A stretch of 61,984 bases of DNA from Bdellovibrio sp. ArHS (GTDB taxonomy: Bacteria; Bdellovibrionota; Bdellovibrionia; Bdellovibrionales; Bdellovibrionaceae). The notes beneath the pieces are model-generated. The model was not told the DNA's origin and did no database searches. It saw only the letters and a list, made by a program, of their open reading frames with translations. The translations under genes were made by a program, and so were the position numbers. The stretch covers positions 1 to 61,984 of the forward strand of contig NZ_JTEV01000026.1 of the NCBI RefSeq assembly GCF_000786105.1, read 5' to 3'. This document shows, one piece after another, positions 8,522-17,876 of this stretch (position 1 is the stretch's first letter; every line of letters begins with the position of its first letter).

Positions 8522-9338
8522 GTGCCCTCCTCATTCCCGCTATAACAACTACGGTTAAAAGAAGAAGCATAAATAAGACGGAAAGAGCCGCTCCAAACGG
8601 CCAATTGCGCGCCTTTAAAAACTGTTCGGTGATCAGATTTCCGAACAGCATATTCTTCGCCCCGCCTAAAAGATCCGGGATGACGTATTCTCCCAAAGAA
8701 GGAATAAAAACCAAGAGCGAACCACTCCAAAGAGCATTTTTTAAGTTCGGCAGAATGACCGAGGTGAGTGTACGCCACGGCCCTGCTCCCAAATCCTGCG
8801 CGGCTTCAACTAAAGAGAAATCAAGTTTTTCAAAGGCTCCATATAACGGCAGAACCATGAAAGGCAGATAGGTTGTAACCATCCCATACAGAACCAGAAA
8901 TTTATTCTGCGTCAATGCAAAGGGATCAAATGGTATCCCCGCGGTCGTAAGAAGCAACTGCAAAGGTCCCTCGACGCCGACAAAGACACGGATCGCGTAA
9001 ATGCGAATCACCAGATTTGTCAGAAACGGCAAGGCAATAGCCATGACATAGAAAGAGCGCAAAGAGGCTGTGGAGGTCGCCATGGCCCACGCAACCAAAA
9101 CACCTAAAACCAAACAGAGGACCGTCGTCACAGCAGCAAGCCACAGGCTTTCAAGAAAAATTCCTAAGTACGCGCCCGAAAAAACCTTGGGATAGTTTTG
9201 CCAGGTCCATGACCATTCAAGCCCGCCATAAGTCCCACGGGTTGCAAAGCTCACCACAATGACGATAAGAAGAGGCGCCAGAATAAAGACCACAAACCAC
9301 AAAAGAGCGGGAAGAAGAAAAAAATCGCGAAGCTTCAT
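8514..9338 (-). CDS. potB: Spermidine/putrescine-type ABC transporter permease (PotB-like)
   Basis: 274 residues with a cytoplasmic start, six hydrophobic helices and an EAA loop (VEAAQDLGAGPWRTLTSVIL). The stretch FIPSLGEYVIPDLLGG is typical of the PotB branch. Its ATG overlaps the potA stop by four bases (ATGA), and its own end overlaps potC by eight, so potA-potB-potC are tightly coupled. Partner of PotC in the inner membrane. Confidence 0.88.
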   Translation of the reverse strand: MKLRDFFLLPALLWFVVFILAPLLIVIVVSFATRGTYGGLEWSWTWQNYPKVFSGAYLGIFLESLWLAAVTTVLCLVLGVLVAWAMATSTASLRSFYVMAIALPFLTNLVIRIYAIRVFVGVEGPLQLLLTTAGIPFDPFALTQNKFLVLYGMVTTYLPFMVLPLYGAFEKLDFSLVEAAQDLGAGPWRTLTSVILPNLKNALWSGSLLVFIPSLGEYVIPDLLGGAKNMLFGNLITEQFLKARNWPFGAALSVLFMLLLLTVVVIAGMRRARE

Positions 9339-10213
9339 TTACTTCGCTCTCCGAACACCAAGGCCTTTCGCACGTAGGCCTCCAAATTCATTCCAACTTT
9401 CAGTTGGTCCGGAGGTACGCCGATTTTCCCCCTGATCAAACTGCCGTCCCCTAAACGAATGGTCGCTAGATCGTGACTGACTTCGACCAGCTCCCCTTTG
9501 AGACAGCTTGCCGACTCAATAAAGTGCGAGGCAAAAATACTCTCAGGATTTTCATAGATATCCCGAGGCGAGCTGACTTGCTCTAAAATCCCGTGACTCA
9601 TAATTCCGATACGATCCGAAAGGGCCAGCGCTTCTTCCTGATCGTGCGTGACACAAATAAAAGTAAGTCCAAGCTTTCTTTGCAGTGCGCGCAGCTCCTT
9701 CTGCATATGTTCGCGCATTTTCTGATCCAGCGCCGACAGCGGTTCGTCCAAGAGCAAAACTTTCGGTTCATTTACCAACGCGCGGGCCACAGCCACACGC
9801 TGGGATTGACCGCCCGACAAAGTTTCGGGTTTGCGATCGCGAAAGGCAGACATTTCTACCAAAGCCAAAACCTCGGCAACCTTGTCGGCAATTTGAGTTT
9901 TGGAAAATCCCTTCAGTTTAAGTCCGAAGGCGATATTTTCGCCGACAGAAAGATGGGGAAACAGAGCATGCCGCTGAAAAACCATGTTAAAGGGGCGCCT
10001 CTGAGCCGGCAAAGAGTCCATGCGCTGACCAGCCAACAGAATTTGTCCCGACGTCGCCTTCTCAAGTCCGGCAATAATTCTTAAAAGCGTCGTTTTCCCG
10101 CAACCACTTGGGCCCAAGAGAGAGAAAAACTCTCCTTCAGCGATAGAAAGGTTGATTCCCTTTAACGCCGTTTGACTGGAAAAACTTTTACCTATATTCA
10201 GAAGTTCTAACAT
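9335..10213 (-). CDS. potA: Polyamine-type ABC transporter ATPase (PotA-like)
   Basis: 292 residues. Walker A is GPSGCGKTT (34-42), the signature is LSGGQSQRVAVARAL, and Walker B plus D-loop is LLLDEPLSALD; an H-loop His is in VTHDQEEAL. A short C-terminal TOBE-like region follows; the protein is about 85 residues shorter than E. coli PotA, so the regulatory domain is reduced. It powers the PotBC channel. The ATG at 10213 has no clear ribosome binding site, and only 29 bases separate it from the divergent potD start, so its promoter must overlap potD sequence or the transcript may be nearly leaderless. Confidence 0.9.
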   Translation of the reverse strand: MLELLNIGKSFSSQTALKGINLSIAEGEFFSLLGPSGCGKTTLLRIIAGLEKATSGQILLAGQRMDSLPAQRRPFNMVFQRHALFPHLSVGENIAFGLKLKGFSKTQIADKVAEVLALVEMSAFRDRKPETLSGGQSQRVAVARALVNEPKVLLLDEPLSALDQKMREHMQKELRALQRKLGLTFICVTHDQEEALALSDRIGIMSHGILEQVSSPRDIYENPESIFASHFIESASCLKGELVEVSHDLATIRLGDGSLIRGKIGVPPDQLKVGMNLEAYVRKALVFGERSK

Positions 10214-10242
10214 TCATTTAACAATAAGAAGGATTTAAAAAA

Positions 10243-11289
10243 ATGTCGAGAATATTGATCGCGACCGCCGTTCTTTCTTTGCTCATTGCGGGTTGTACGA
10301 AAAAAGATGCCGCCGACTCTTCGGAAAAAGTGGTGAACCTCTCAATTTGGGGCAACTATCTTTCTCCGGAAATGCAGGCCCAGTTTGAACAGCAGACTGG
10401 CATCAAGATCCATATTTCCAATTATTCCTCGAATGAAGAGCTTTTGGCGAAAATGCAGATGGGCGCCTCAGGAATCGATGTCGCCGTGCCTTCCGACTAC
10501 ATGGTCGATATCATGCGAAAAATGAACCTGCTAGAACCTTTAAAACCAGAACTTCTGCCTAACAAGGCACAAATTTCTGAGCAATTTTTAAAGCAGAATT
10601 TTGATCCACAGAACGAGCACTCCGTTCCTTACATTTGGACGACGGTCGGCATTGCGGTCAACCGCGAGCTTTACAAAGGCCCGATGAATAGCTGGAAAGA
10701 TCTTTTTGGAAACAATCAACTTCGCGGAAAAATGGCTCTTTTAGACGACGTCCGCGAAACGATGGGTGCCGCACTCAAAATGCACGGTTACAGCGTGAAC
10801 ACAACCAAACCTGAAGAAATCGCAAAAGCCAAAGCCACACTTTTGGAGGCCAAGAAGAATGTGAAGATGTTTTCTTCAGATACAATTGATATCTTGAGCA
10901 ATAAAGAAGTTGCCGCGGCTCAAGCTTATTCGTCAGACGCTCTGCAAGCGGCGGCGCGTTCGCCCGGAAAAATCGAATACATCATCCCTGCCGAAGGGGC
11001 GACTTTGGCGATCGACAACCTGGTCATTACCAAAGGTGCCAAACATGTCGAGGCCGCGCATAAACTGATTGATTTTCTTTTAAGCAAAGAAGCCGAAATC
11101 AACAAGGTCAAGACGATCTTGGGCGGCCCAATTCTTAACAAGACTCAGTCAGAACTTCCCAAAGAGCTGCAAAACAACGAAGCACTCTTCCCTAAGGCGA
11201 ACACCTTAAAGAACCTCGAGCGCATCCAAGATCTAGGCGACAAGAATAAACTTTACGAAGACGCCTGGACGGAAATCAAAACTCAATAG
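10243..11289 (+). CDS. potD: Polyamine-type substrate-binding lipoprotein (PotD-like)
   Basis: 348 residues with a lipoprotein signal ending in LLIAGC, so it is anchored by a lipidated Cys. The mature part looks like PotD/PotF: NLSIWGNYLSPEMQAQFEQQ at the start, GIDVAVPSDYMVDIM, PYIWTTVGIAVN and EYIIPAEGATLAIDN (the Asp region that binds amines). It captures polyamine in the periplasm and delivers it to PotBC. AAGGA lies before the ATG. Unusually it is divergent from potABC rather than in the same operon, so import needs two promoters fired back to back from a 29-base gap. Confidence 0.9.
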   Translation: MSRILIATAVLSLLIAGCTKKDAADSSEKVVNLSIWGNYLSPEMQAQFEQQTGIKIHISNYSSNEELLAKMQMGASGIDVAVPSDYMVDIMRKMNLLEPLKPELLPNKAQISEQFLKQNFDPQNEHSVPYIWTTVGIAVNRELYKGPMNSWKDLFGNNQLRGKMALLDDVRETMGAALKMHGYSVNTTKPEEIAKAKATLLEAKKNVKMFSSDTIDILSNKEVAAAQAYSSDALQAAARSPGKIEYIIPAEGATLAIDNLVITKGAKHVEAAHKLIDFLLSKEAEINKVKTILGGPILNKTQSELPKELQNNEALFPKANTLKNLERIQDLGDKNKLYEDAWTEIKTQ

Positions 11290-11294
11290 CTCGA

Positions 11295-11531
11295 TTACTT
11301 GGCGGCTCTCTGAACCTCGGGAGCCTGCCCCGCTTCCACCCGAAACTCGGTATACAAACAGACCACGCCGATGATTGTGCAAACGACTCCGGCGCACAAA
11401 TACAAAAGAACGCTTCTCTTGTCCTGTTTGAAGAGATAATAACACAGCCCGATCAGAATCAAGATCGGGCCGACCACCGCGGTCGACGCTAAAACCTGGC
11501 GCAGGGCAAACACCCCTACCTCTGAATTCAT
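11295..11531 (-). CDS. Small inner-membrane protein, two helices
   Basis: 78 residues from ATG 11531, which has TAGGTGG upstream; GTG codons at 11540 and 11537 are weaker alternatives. Two hydrophobic segments (about residues 15-33 and 40-60) are joined by a short charged loop (KQDKRS), and a polar C-terminus follows. No family recognised. It converges on potD with only five bases between the stop codons, without a visible terminator between them. Confidence 0.6.
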   Translation of the reverse strand: MNSEVGVFALRQVLASTAVVGPILILIGLCYYLFKQDKRSVLLYLCAGVVCTIIGVVCLYTEFRVEAGQAPEVQRAAK

Positions 11532-11679
11532 AACCACCACCTACGTTCAAAATTCTGGTTATTCTGTAGAACTCTTCGGCAGGACTTTGGGGAAGCTTGA
11601 TGCGAACAACGAATTATGGTGCCGCCACAAAGCAAAATTAATCTTCGCAGCTCATCTTGAAACTCTGTAACGCGTGAAT

Positions 11680-12474
11680 TTAAAATCGAGACAAATAACT
11701 GTCCGGCTTTGAGACAATTGTGAGGTGATTGAGCTCCGGCAAAATCTCAACTGGAATGCGCGCTTTTGTGAAAAGCTCGGAATGGCGGTCCGGAATATCC
11801 ACTTCGTCTTCCGCACCAGTGAAAACCTTCAGTGGCGGGGCCAGGGTCTTTAACTTCTCCAGGACATCTTCAGAAGGCGATGCCGCCACCAAAAACTCTT
11901 TGCTGTACGTCAACTTTTCCTGTCCGCTGCGCAAGGCTTCGGGCATGTTCACGACAAAGCCACCGTCTTCACGCACACTGATCCAGCCGCCATGACCGGG
12001 ATAGAAGGCCTGCAAATGTTCAGGCAAGCGCGGCGCCAAAGCAACAAACTTGGCAAACTGAGTGCGCAAATCCGAGGTGGCGATTCTAAGTGTGAATCCC
12101 CCGCCTAACGAGTGCCCGGCGAGAGTTATTCTGGCAACGGCCCTTTGCATTTTTATGTGGATCAGAAGCTCTTCAAGGTCGATGTCTAACTGGTTAGGAG
12201 AAATACGATCAGACGAGTTCAAGCTGGCGCCGTGACAGCGAAAGTCCGGTGTAACTACATTGGCATAACCCGCCTTCGCCAAGGCCGAGGCCAGAACACA
12301 CATATAGCGACTGTCACTGCCGACGCCGTGGTATAGAACAATCAGATCTTCACACCAGGCAGGATAAAAGCGATAAGATAAAACGTCGCCCTGACGCGTT
12401 TTAAAAGTTTCCAACGGGGCTAACTTCCCCAAAGGAATTTTAAAAGAGCGAAGATCCAGGTGACGGCCCGTCAT
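11680..12474 (-). CDS. Alpha/beta hydrolase
   Basis: 264 residues with an alpha/beta-hydrolase core: oxyanion region VLYHGVGSDSRY, nucleophile elbow GHSLGGG, an acid in TGAEDEVDIP and a C-terminal His in LNHLTIV. No signal peptide, so cytoplasmic. The substrate could be an ester or a thioester; it cannot be told. Its ATG shares one base with the stop of the ABC-F gene (TAATG), so it is translationally coupled to that gene. Confidence 0.8.
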   Translation of the reverse strand: MTGRHLDLRSFKIPLGKLAPLETFKTRQGDVLSYRFYPAWCEDLIVLYHGVGSDSRYMCVLASALAKAGYANVVTPDFRCHGASLNSSDRISPNQLDIDLEELLIHIKMQRAVARITLAGHSLGGGFTLRIATSDLRTQFAKFVALAPRLPEHLQAFYPGHGGWISVREDGGFVVNMPEALRSGQEKLTYSKEFLVAASPSEDVLEKLKTLAPPLKVFTGAEDEVDIPDRHSELFTKARIPVEILPELNHLTIVSKPDSYLSRF

Positions 12475-14105
12475 TACGCCTGGGCTTCTTGATGTTTTTT
12501 ATGCGTGTAATACTCGTAGTTCCCCTCGTAGATGCGGATTTGGTTTTTATCCACCTCAAAAACGCGGGTGGTGATTTCTCTGAGGAAATGACGATCATGG
12601 CTTACAATCATCACAGTGCCCGGGAAATTTTTAATTGCTTCCAACAGCACTTCACGCGACTTGATATCCAAGTGGTTTGTCGGCTCATCCAGAATCAAAA
12701 GATTCACAGGTTGGGCCAGAATTGTCGCCAACACCACGCGCGACTTTTCACCACCCGAAAGGATCGAGATTTTCTTTTCCGCTTCTTCGCCGGAAAACTT
12801 AAAGGCACCTAAAAGACTGCGCACAAAACCCAATCCCGCATTCGGCATGCGTGCATGCACCTCATCCAGGATTGTCGCTTTCGGATCTAAAACATCCAAA
12901 GAGTTCTGACTGAAATAGCCCAGATTGATGGAAGCCCCGATGGTCACGGCACCGTCGGTCGGCTCCGCGTGCCCCGCGATTATTTTCAACAAGGTGGACT
13001 TCCCCGCTCCGTTCACACCGACCACGGCAATGCGATCCATCCGCTTCACCAACGCATTGGCGCCGGAAAAGACTAATTTTTCTTTGCCGTCGTCACGTTT
13101 CCAGATTTTCGAAAGTCCTTCAAACTTCACGACCTCGTCACCACCACGAGGCGGAACGGGCCATTCGAATTTAATTTCGGCCTCTTCCGGCGGAATTTCG
13201 ATACGATCGATTTTTTCAAGTTTTTTCACGCGCGACTGTACTTGCGCCGCATGTGAGGCCCGCGCAGCGAAGCGAGCGATGAATTCTTCCTCTTTTGCCA
13301 ACATATCTTCCTGGCGTTTGGCCGCCGCGATCAATTGTTGCAAACGAATTTCGCGTTCTTTTTCGTAGAAGTCATAGTTACCGCCGTAAACGGTGATCGT
13401 CTTATTCGCGATCTCCACAATCTTCGTCACCAAACGATTCATAAAGTCACGATCATGGCTGGTCATCAGGATGGCGCCCGGGAAATTTGCCAGCCATTCT
13501 TCAAGCCAGATGATGGATTCGACATCCAAGTGATTCGTGGGCTCGTCCATCAGAAGAACTTCCGGATTCAAAGCCAGGATCTTGGCTAAGGCGATACGCA
13601 TTTTCCAACCACCCGAAAAGCTTTCGGTCGGACGGTGATAGTCCTCAGGACCGATGCCCAGACCCGTGAGAATTTCGGCAGCCCGAGATTCTAAATCATA
13701 ACCGCCCAAACGCTCAAATTCGCCTTGCAACTCGCCGTACTCTTCAAGAATTTTTGTCATTTCATCAGCGTCAAGTTCTGGATCGGCCAGCTTAGTTTCG
13801 CACTCTTGCATGCGCGCCTGCATATCGCCGATATTGCCGACGGCTGATTTCACCTCTTCCAAAGCGGAACGCCCCTGCATAGCTTCGATGTTCTGAGAAA
13901 AATAGCCAATCACCGTACGATCGGATTTAGAAACTATGCCACCGTCAACACCTTCTTCGCCTGTGATAATGCGGAAGATCGTCGTCTTGCCGGCGCCATT
14001 GGGCCCAACCAATCCGATTTTTTCGCCGGCATTGATTTGAAAAGAGCCGTTGCGATAAAGGATCTTATTTCCGTGTTGCTTCGAGATGTTTGATAAGTGA
14101 ATCAT
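12474..14105 (-). CDS. ABC-F family ATPase (YbiT/Uup-like)
   Basis: 543 residues with two ABC domains and no membrane helices, the ABC-F arrangement. Walker A motifs GPNGAGKTT (N-terminal) and GVNGAGKST (C-terminal), signatures SFSGGWKMRIALAK and LSGGEKSRV, and DEPTNHLD in both halves are intact. A charged linker between the domains (after about 245) matches the P-site tRNA-interaction motif. ABC-F proteins bind the ribosomal E site and relieve stalled translation or antibiotic inhibition; the subfamily (EttA, Uup, YbiT, resistance type) is uncertain, with YbiT the best guess. First gene of a two-gene unit with a hydrolase. Confidence 0.88.
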   Translation of the reverse strand: MIHLSNISKQHGNKILYRNGSFQINAGEKIGLVGPNGAGKTTIFRIITGEEGVDGGIVSKSDRTVIGYFSQNIEAMQGRSALEEVKSAVGNIGDMQARMQECETKLADPELDADEMTKILEEYGELQGEFERLGGYDLESRAAEILTGLGIGPEDYHRPTESFSGGWKMRIALAKILALNPEVLLMDEPTNHLDVESIIWLEEWLANFPGAILMTSHDRDFMNRLVTKIVEIANKTITVYGGNYDFYEKEREIRLQQLIAAAKRQEDMLAKEEEFIARFAARASHAAQVQSRVKKLEKIDRIEIPPEEAEIKFEWPVPPRGGDEVVKFEGLSKIWKRDDGKEKLVFSGANALVKRMDRIAVVGVNGAGKSTLLKIIAGHAEPTDGAVTIGASINLGYFSQNSLDVLDPKATILDEVHARMPNAGLGFVRSLLGAFKFSGEEAEKKISILSGGEKSRVVLATILAQPVNLLILDEPTNHLDIKSREVLLEAIKNFPGTVMIVSHDRHFLREITTRVFEVDKNQIRIYEGNYEYYTHKKHQEAQA

Positions 14106-14388
14106 TCTTGTTTCCTAATTAGTTCAGTTCCGCGAGCCCAGCTCGCTCCACATCCTGCGCGGAGGCGCGAGTAGCGCGTTTTTTATAGCGTGAAAAAGAC
14201 GAAAGTGCGCCAAAAATTTTTAAATATTTTGCCTAGTTCGTATGCACCTTAAGGAGTGTACACAAAAAATGAAACTTCCGGGAATTTTCTGCTTGGGAAG
14301 CTTTAAGAATTTCAAGCACTTCGCCAAATCAACGGCGCGCTCATATGGTCTTAGGGTTGCTTTTTAAGCTCTGTGGAGGGCTTCTGAG

Positions 14389-15177
14389 ATGGCAACCACG
14401 ATTCGCAAAAGCTTTAAACACAATATAACCGCAGCGACACTGTTTTTTGCTGGGGTCCTGTCGACGGGATGTTCACAATCGGGGCAATTTCCAGTAACTC
14501 ACCTGGGGGATTCCAACCAAAGTTCAGGCGTTGTCGATCCTGGCCCCGAGACGCCAGAAACCCAGGACCCTGCACCGCCCATTGACGAACCTGCCCCCTC
14601 TTACAAAATGGAACCGCTGGCTTGGGAAAGCACAAACTCTCCACAACGCACCCTTTGGTCTCAGTACTTGCAAAAGATCATCACCATGGATTGGAACACC
14701 TTGCTAGCGGGCGCCGACGACATCGAAGACTTCTGCCCCACCTACTACAAACTCGATAATGATGAGCGCGCCAATGTTTGGGCGCAGATCTTTGTCGCGA
14801 TCACCAAATATGAGAGCGCTTACAGTCCGACCTCGCGCATGCAGGAAACGACCATGGGCACCGATCCCGTGACTGGAAAACCCGTGTATTCGGAGGGGCT
14901 TTTGCAACTCTCGTATCAGGACATCCAATGGGCTCCCTGGTGCGAATTCGATTGGTCGAAGGATAAAAGCCTTTCCGCCACAGACCCGAAAAAAACCATC
15001 TTGGACCCCTATGTGAATTTAGACTGCGGTGTCGGAATTATGGCCAAGCAAGTAAAAAATAAGGGGGCCATTGTGCTGAGCTCAGGGGTCTATTGGGCGG
15101 TGATCAAAAGAGGCGGAAGTTATCAAAAGATCAGCTCTATTCAGTCTATCGTAAGATCACTCGCGTTGTGCAAATAG
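14389..15177 (+). CDS. Lysozyme-like lipoprotein, paralogue of the protein at 17178-17876
   Basis: 262 residues. A lipoprotein signal ends at C28 (VLSTGC), then a Pro/Glu-rich spacer of about 45 residues, then a domain that looks like a goose-type/SLT lysozyme fold: a helix carrying a candidate catalytic Glu (E142 in TKYESAYSP), followed by EGLLQLSYQDI and a late CG...MAKQ...YW block. It would cut peptidoglycan glycan strands at the cell surface. The same block order occurs in the protein encoded past the DEAD-box gene, so the two are paralogues. In Bdellovibrio a lysozyme of this general kind (DslA) opens prey walls for exit; membership in that family is my inference. Confidence 0.7.
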   Translation: MATTIRKSFKHNITAATLFFAGVLSTGCSQSGQFPVTHLGDSNQSSGVVDPGPETPETQDPAPPIDEPAPSYKMEPLAWESTNSPQRTLWSQYLQKIITMDWNTLLAGADDIEDFCPTYYKLDNDERANVWAQIFVAITKYESAYSPTSRMQETTMGTDPVTGKPVYSEGLLQLSYQDIQWAPWCEFDWSKDKSLSATDPKKTILDPYVNLDCGVGIMAKQVKNKGAIVLSSGVYWAVIKRGGSYQKISSIQSIVRSLALCK

Positions 15178-15267
15178 TACATTCCGTATAAAAAGCCAAG
15201 AAATAGGGAGCTTTTACTCTCAAGATCGTTTATCTTCGGGGCCACTTATTCTGAAAGGTTCCCTTTA

Positions 15268-17043
15268 ATGACTCCATTGACAACTGTCGATAGTTTCGAA
15301 AGCTTTGGTCTGAGCGCGCCGGTGATGGCCGCTATGCTGGACATGGGCTTTACGACACCGACCCCCATCCAACGCCAAGCTTTGCCTATTCTCCTAGCAG
15401 GAGCTCAAGACTTCATCGGTCTTGCATCAACAGGCACAGGAAAAACAGCCGCATTCGGTATCCCTCTTGTAGAGTCTATCGATGCTTCCACCAAAGACAC
15501 TCAAGCTTTAGTGATGAGCCCAACCCGTGAGTTGGCTCTTCAAGTGGCCGAGCAATTGACTTTGCTAGGCAAGAAAAAAGGCCTACGTGTAGTTACGATT
15601 TACGGTGGTTCTAGCTACCGCACACAAATCGAAGGTATCAAAAGAGGCGCGCACATCGTGGTGGCAACACCCGGCCGTCTTGTGGATTTCCTAGAGCAAA
15701 AAATTATCAAACTGCAAAATGTAAAAACGGTCGTGCTTGATGAGGCCGATGAAATGCTGAACATGGGCTTCAAAGATGACCTTGAGTTCATCTTGAAAGC
15801 CACCCATTCTGAGGGCGAGACTTCTCACCGTGCGGCCTGCCGTACCTGGTTATTCTCGGCAACAATGAGCGGTGATGTGCGCCGTATTGCTGAAACGTAC
15901 TTGGAAAGCCCTGAGACGGTTCAGATCAATAAATCCACTGGCACTGCCGATACGATTGAGCAAGTTTACTACACGGTGAAAGATTCCTCTAAAACGGAAG
16001 TTATCGGCCGCTTGTTACAAACACTGCCCGAGTTCTACGGCATCATCTTCTGCCAAACGAAAATGGAAGTGGCAGAGCTTGCGGACATTCTGACTCAACG
16101 TGGATTCCCTGCAGATTCTTTGCATGGTGATAAATCCCAACAAGAGCGTGAAGCGACTTTGAAAAAGTTCAAGCAACGCCAAGTAAAAGTGATCGTGGCG
16201 ACAGACGTGGCCGCACGTGGTTTGGATATCAAAGACCTGACTCACGTTATCAATCACTCTTTGCCTTGGGATGCGGAATCCTATGTTCACCGTATCGGTC
16301 GTACCGGCCGTAACGGGCAAAAAGGGACAGCGATCACGCTGGTAAACCCTGAACAGTTGAATCTTCTTCGTCGGGTCATGATCAGCACGAAGGCCGTACT
16401 GACAAAAGGTGTTGTTCCTTCTGCAGACGAAGTCGCTGGTCTTAAGATCAAAGATGTTTTGGATCGCGTAAGCACAATGCCGGCAGAAGGTGCTGAGCTG
16501 CAATTAGCGAATGATTTGATTCAAGATCTGATTCAAAGCGAAGACATTAATTTACAAAACTTCTCTAAAGAAGAGCTTCTGGCTCGCTTCATCGTGGCTT
16601 ACTTCCCGAAAGTCTTCGTGAAGAAAGATCAGATGTTGGACTACATGGGCGATCGTATTCCTCGCGAATTATTGCCTCGTGATCCTAACGACAGCCGTTT
16701 CACACGCGGTCGTGGAGATAGCGGTGGTGGTCGCAGTGGTGGTTACCGTCGTGGTGGCTATAGCTCTGGTGGCGGCGGACGTCGTTTTGAACGAAGTGAA
16801 CGTAGCGATCGTGGTGAACGCACCGAGCGCAGTTTTGCTCCGCGCGCGGAACGTCAAGAACGTGCCGAGATCAATCCTGTGACGGGGTATCGCCCTCGAG
16901 CAGAGGCTTCAGGTCCTCGTCATACGCCAAAGCGCCAAGAACGCTCTGAGCGTAGCGAGCGCGGTGGCGGAGAACGCAGCGAGCGCCGTGATCATCCCGG
17001 TATTAAACGCTTCCGTCCTGGGAAGAAGAAGTACCAAGACTAG
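15268..17043 (+). CDS. DEAD-box RNA helicase with basic low-complexity tail
   Basis: 591 residues. All core motifs are present: Q motif (PTPIQRQAL), motif I ASTGTGKTA, DEAD (VLDEADEML), SAT (LFSATMS) and HRIGRTGR. After the core a helical region (about 390-470) is followed by about 120 residues rich in Arg, Gly, Ser and Glu, with repeated GGRSGG and RSER-type units, as in CsdA/RhlE-like cold-shock helicases. It unwinds RNA with ATP, probably in ribosome assembly or mRNA turnover, and the tail should bind RNA and may drive phase separation. It sits between two lysozyme-like paralogues and is closed by a strong terminator. Confidence 0.93.
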   Translation: MTPLTTVDSFESFGLSAPVMAAMLDMGFTTPTPIQRQALPILLAGAQDFIGLASTGTGKTAAFGIPLVESIDASTKDTQALVMSPTRELALQVAEQLTLLGKKKGLRVVTIYGGSSYRTQIEGIKRGAHIVVATPGRLVDFLEQKIIKLQNVKTVVLDEADEMLNMGFKDDLEFILKATHSEGETSHRAACRTWLFSATMSGDVRRIAETYLESPETVQINKSTGTADTIEQVYYTVKDSSKTEVIGRLLQTLPEFYGIIFCQTKMEVAELADILTQRGFPADSLHGDKSQQEREATLKKFKQRQVKVIVATDVAARGLDIKDLTHVINHSLPWDAESYVHRIGRTGRNGQKGTAITLVNPEQLNLLRRVMISTKAVLTKGVVPSADEVAGLKIKDVLDRVSTMPAEGAELQLANDLIQDLIQSEDINLQNFSKEELLARFIVAYFPKVFVKKDQMLDYMGDRIPRELLPRDPNDSRFTRGRGDSGGGRSGGYRRGGYSSGGGGRRFERSERSDRGERTERSFAPRAERQERAEINPVTGYRPRAEASGPRHTPKRQERSERSERGGGERSERRDHPGIKRFRPGKKKYQD

Positions 17044-17095
17044 TCTCACTCTGAGACAGTCGCATTTTTGGCAATCGCTTGTTCGCAAGTTTGAC

Positions 17096-17130
17096 AATGG
17101 GAAGGCTCCTACGCCTTCCCATTTTATTTT
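17096..17130 (+). terminator. Rho-independent terminator of the DEAD-box gene
   Basis: A perfect 11-bp stem (AATGGGAAGGC / GCCTTCCCATT), loop TCCTAC, followed by TTATTTT. It begins about 50 bases after the stop codon and insulates the next exported-protein gene. Confidence 0.88.
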
Positions 17131-17177
17131 GAGATTTAGGCATCATGTTTGCTTTGTACAAAAGTACGGAGATGCCT

Positions 17178-17876
17178 ATGCGAGTTATTATTTTTTCGAT
17201 ACTTTCCATCATGTTTGCATTTCAAGCGAACGCAAACAGAACGCAAAGCAGTGCTTGTGTGGAATGCAGCAGCTCTACGCAAAACATGGCCGCTAAACAA
17301 CTGCGTGAACTTCGCAACACCGTCACCGCGCAGTCCACCGTGGAAGACTTGATTGATGTGACCGAGGTCATGACCTTCGCCGACAAATGCGACAATTTCG
17401 TTGATGAAGACGGTTTAGGCACCTGGGGACAGACGATAGCGCAAGAGATGCACAAAGATCGTTATGAATACCTTTATCAAGGAACTCCGGATCTCGTGGC
17501 CGTCTGTCCAGCGTTCAACTCCTTAAATGACAATGGCAAAGAAATGGTGTGGGTGATGATCATTAACACCATGGTGCACTTGGAAAGTTCCTGCGCTAAA
17601 TCCGTAACGGCGAAAGGTCCCAACGGAACCTTGAAAGGTCTTCTACAACTGCATAAAGGACGAGAGCAAGTTTACGCTGACGGCTGTCGCCGCGGGGACG
17701 CTGACTCTCCAGCAGCGACCTTCCGCTGTGGCCTTGCAATGCTGGATAAACAGCTCGAGACCCAAGAGTCCTTGTTTTCAAGAAAGTCCTACTGGGATGT
17801 CCTGCGCCCTCAAGCTCGCTCTCAGAAATTCAAAAAAGTCCAAAGGGCCATTAGCAAAATCGCCTTCTGTAAATAG
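17178..17876 (+). CDS. Exported lysozyme-like protein, paralogue of 14389-15177
   Basis: 232 residues with a cleavable signal peptide (hydrophobic core, then FQANA). ATG 17178 is chosen because GGAG lies six bases before it; earlier in-frame ATGs exist at 17145 and 17172. The C-terminal 130 residues align by eye with the protein at 14389: CPAF...L...VW.MI, a candidate catalytic Glu near 136 (VHLESSC), KGLLQLHKG, then CGLAMLDKQ, SYW and a final I..IAFCK. Here the lipobox and Pro-rich spacer are missing and the N-terminal region carries several Cys, so this form should be free in the periplasm or secreted. Peptidoglycan cleavage is inferred from fold resemblance. Confidence 0.7.
   Translation: MRVIIFSILSIMFAFQANANRTQSSACVECSSSTQNMAAKQLRELRNTVTAQSTVEDLIDVTEVMTFADKCDNFVDEDGLGTWGQTIAQEMHKDRYEYLYQGTPDLVAVCPAFNSLNDNGKEMVWVMIINTMVHLESSCAKSVTAKGPNGTLKGLLQLHKGREQVYADGCRRGDADSPAATFRCGLAMLDKQLETQESLFSRKSYWDVLRPQARSQKFKKVQRAISKIAFCK

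Noticed and set aside
14269-14367. 32-residue open frame with AAGGAG upstream, before the lysozyme-like lipoprotein gene
   Set aside because: The AAGGAG is 12 bases from the ATG, too far for a normal site, and the peptide resembles nothing known. It may be leader sequence; not supported as a gene.
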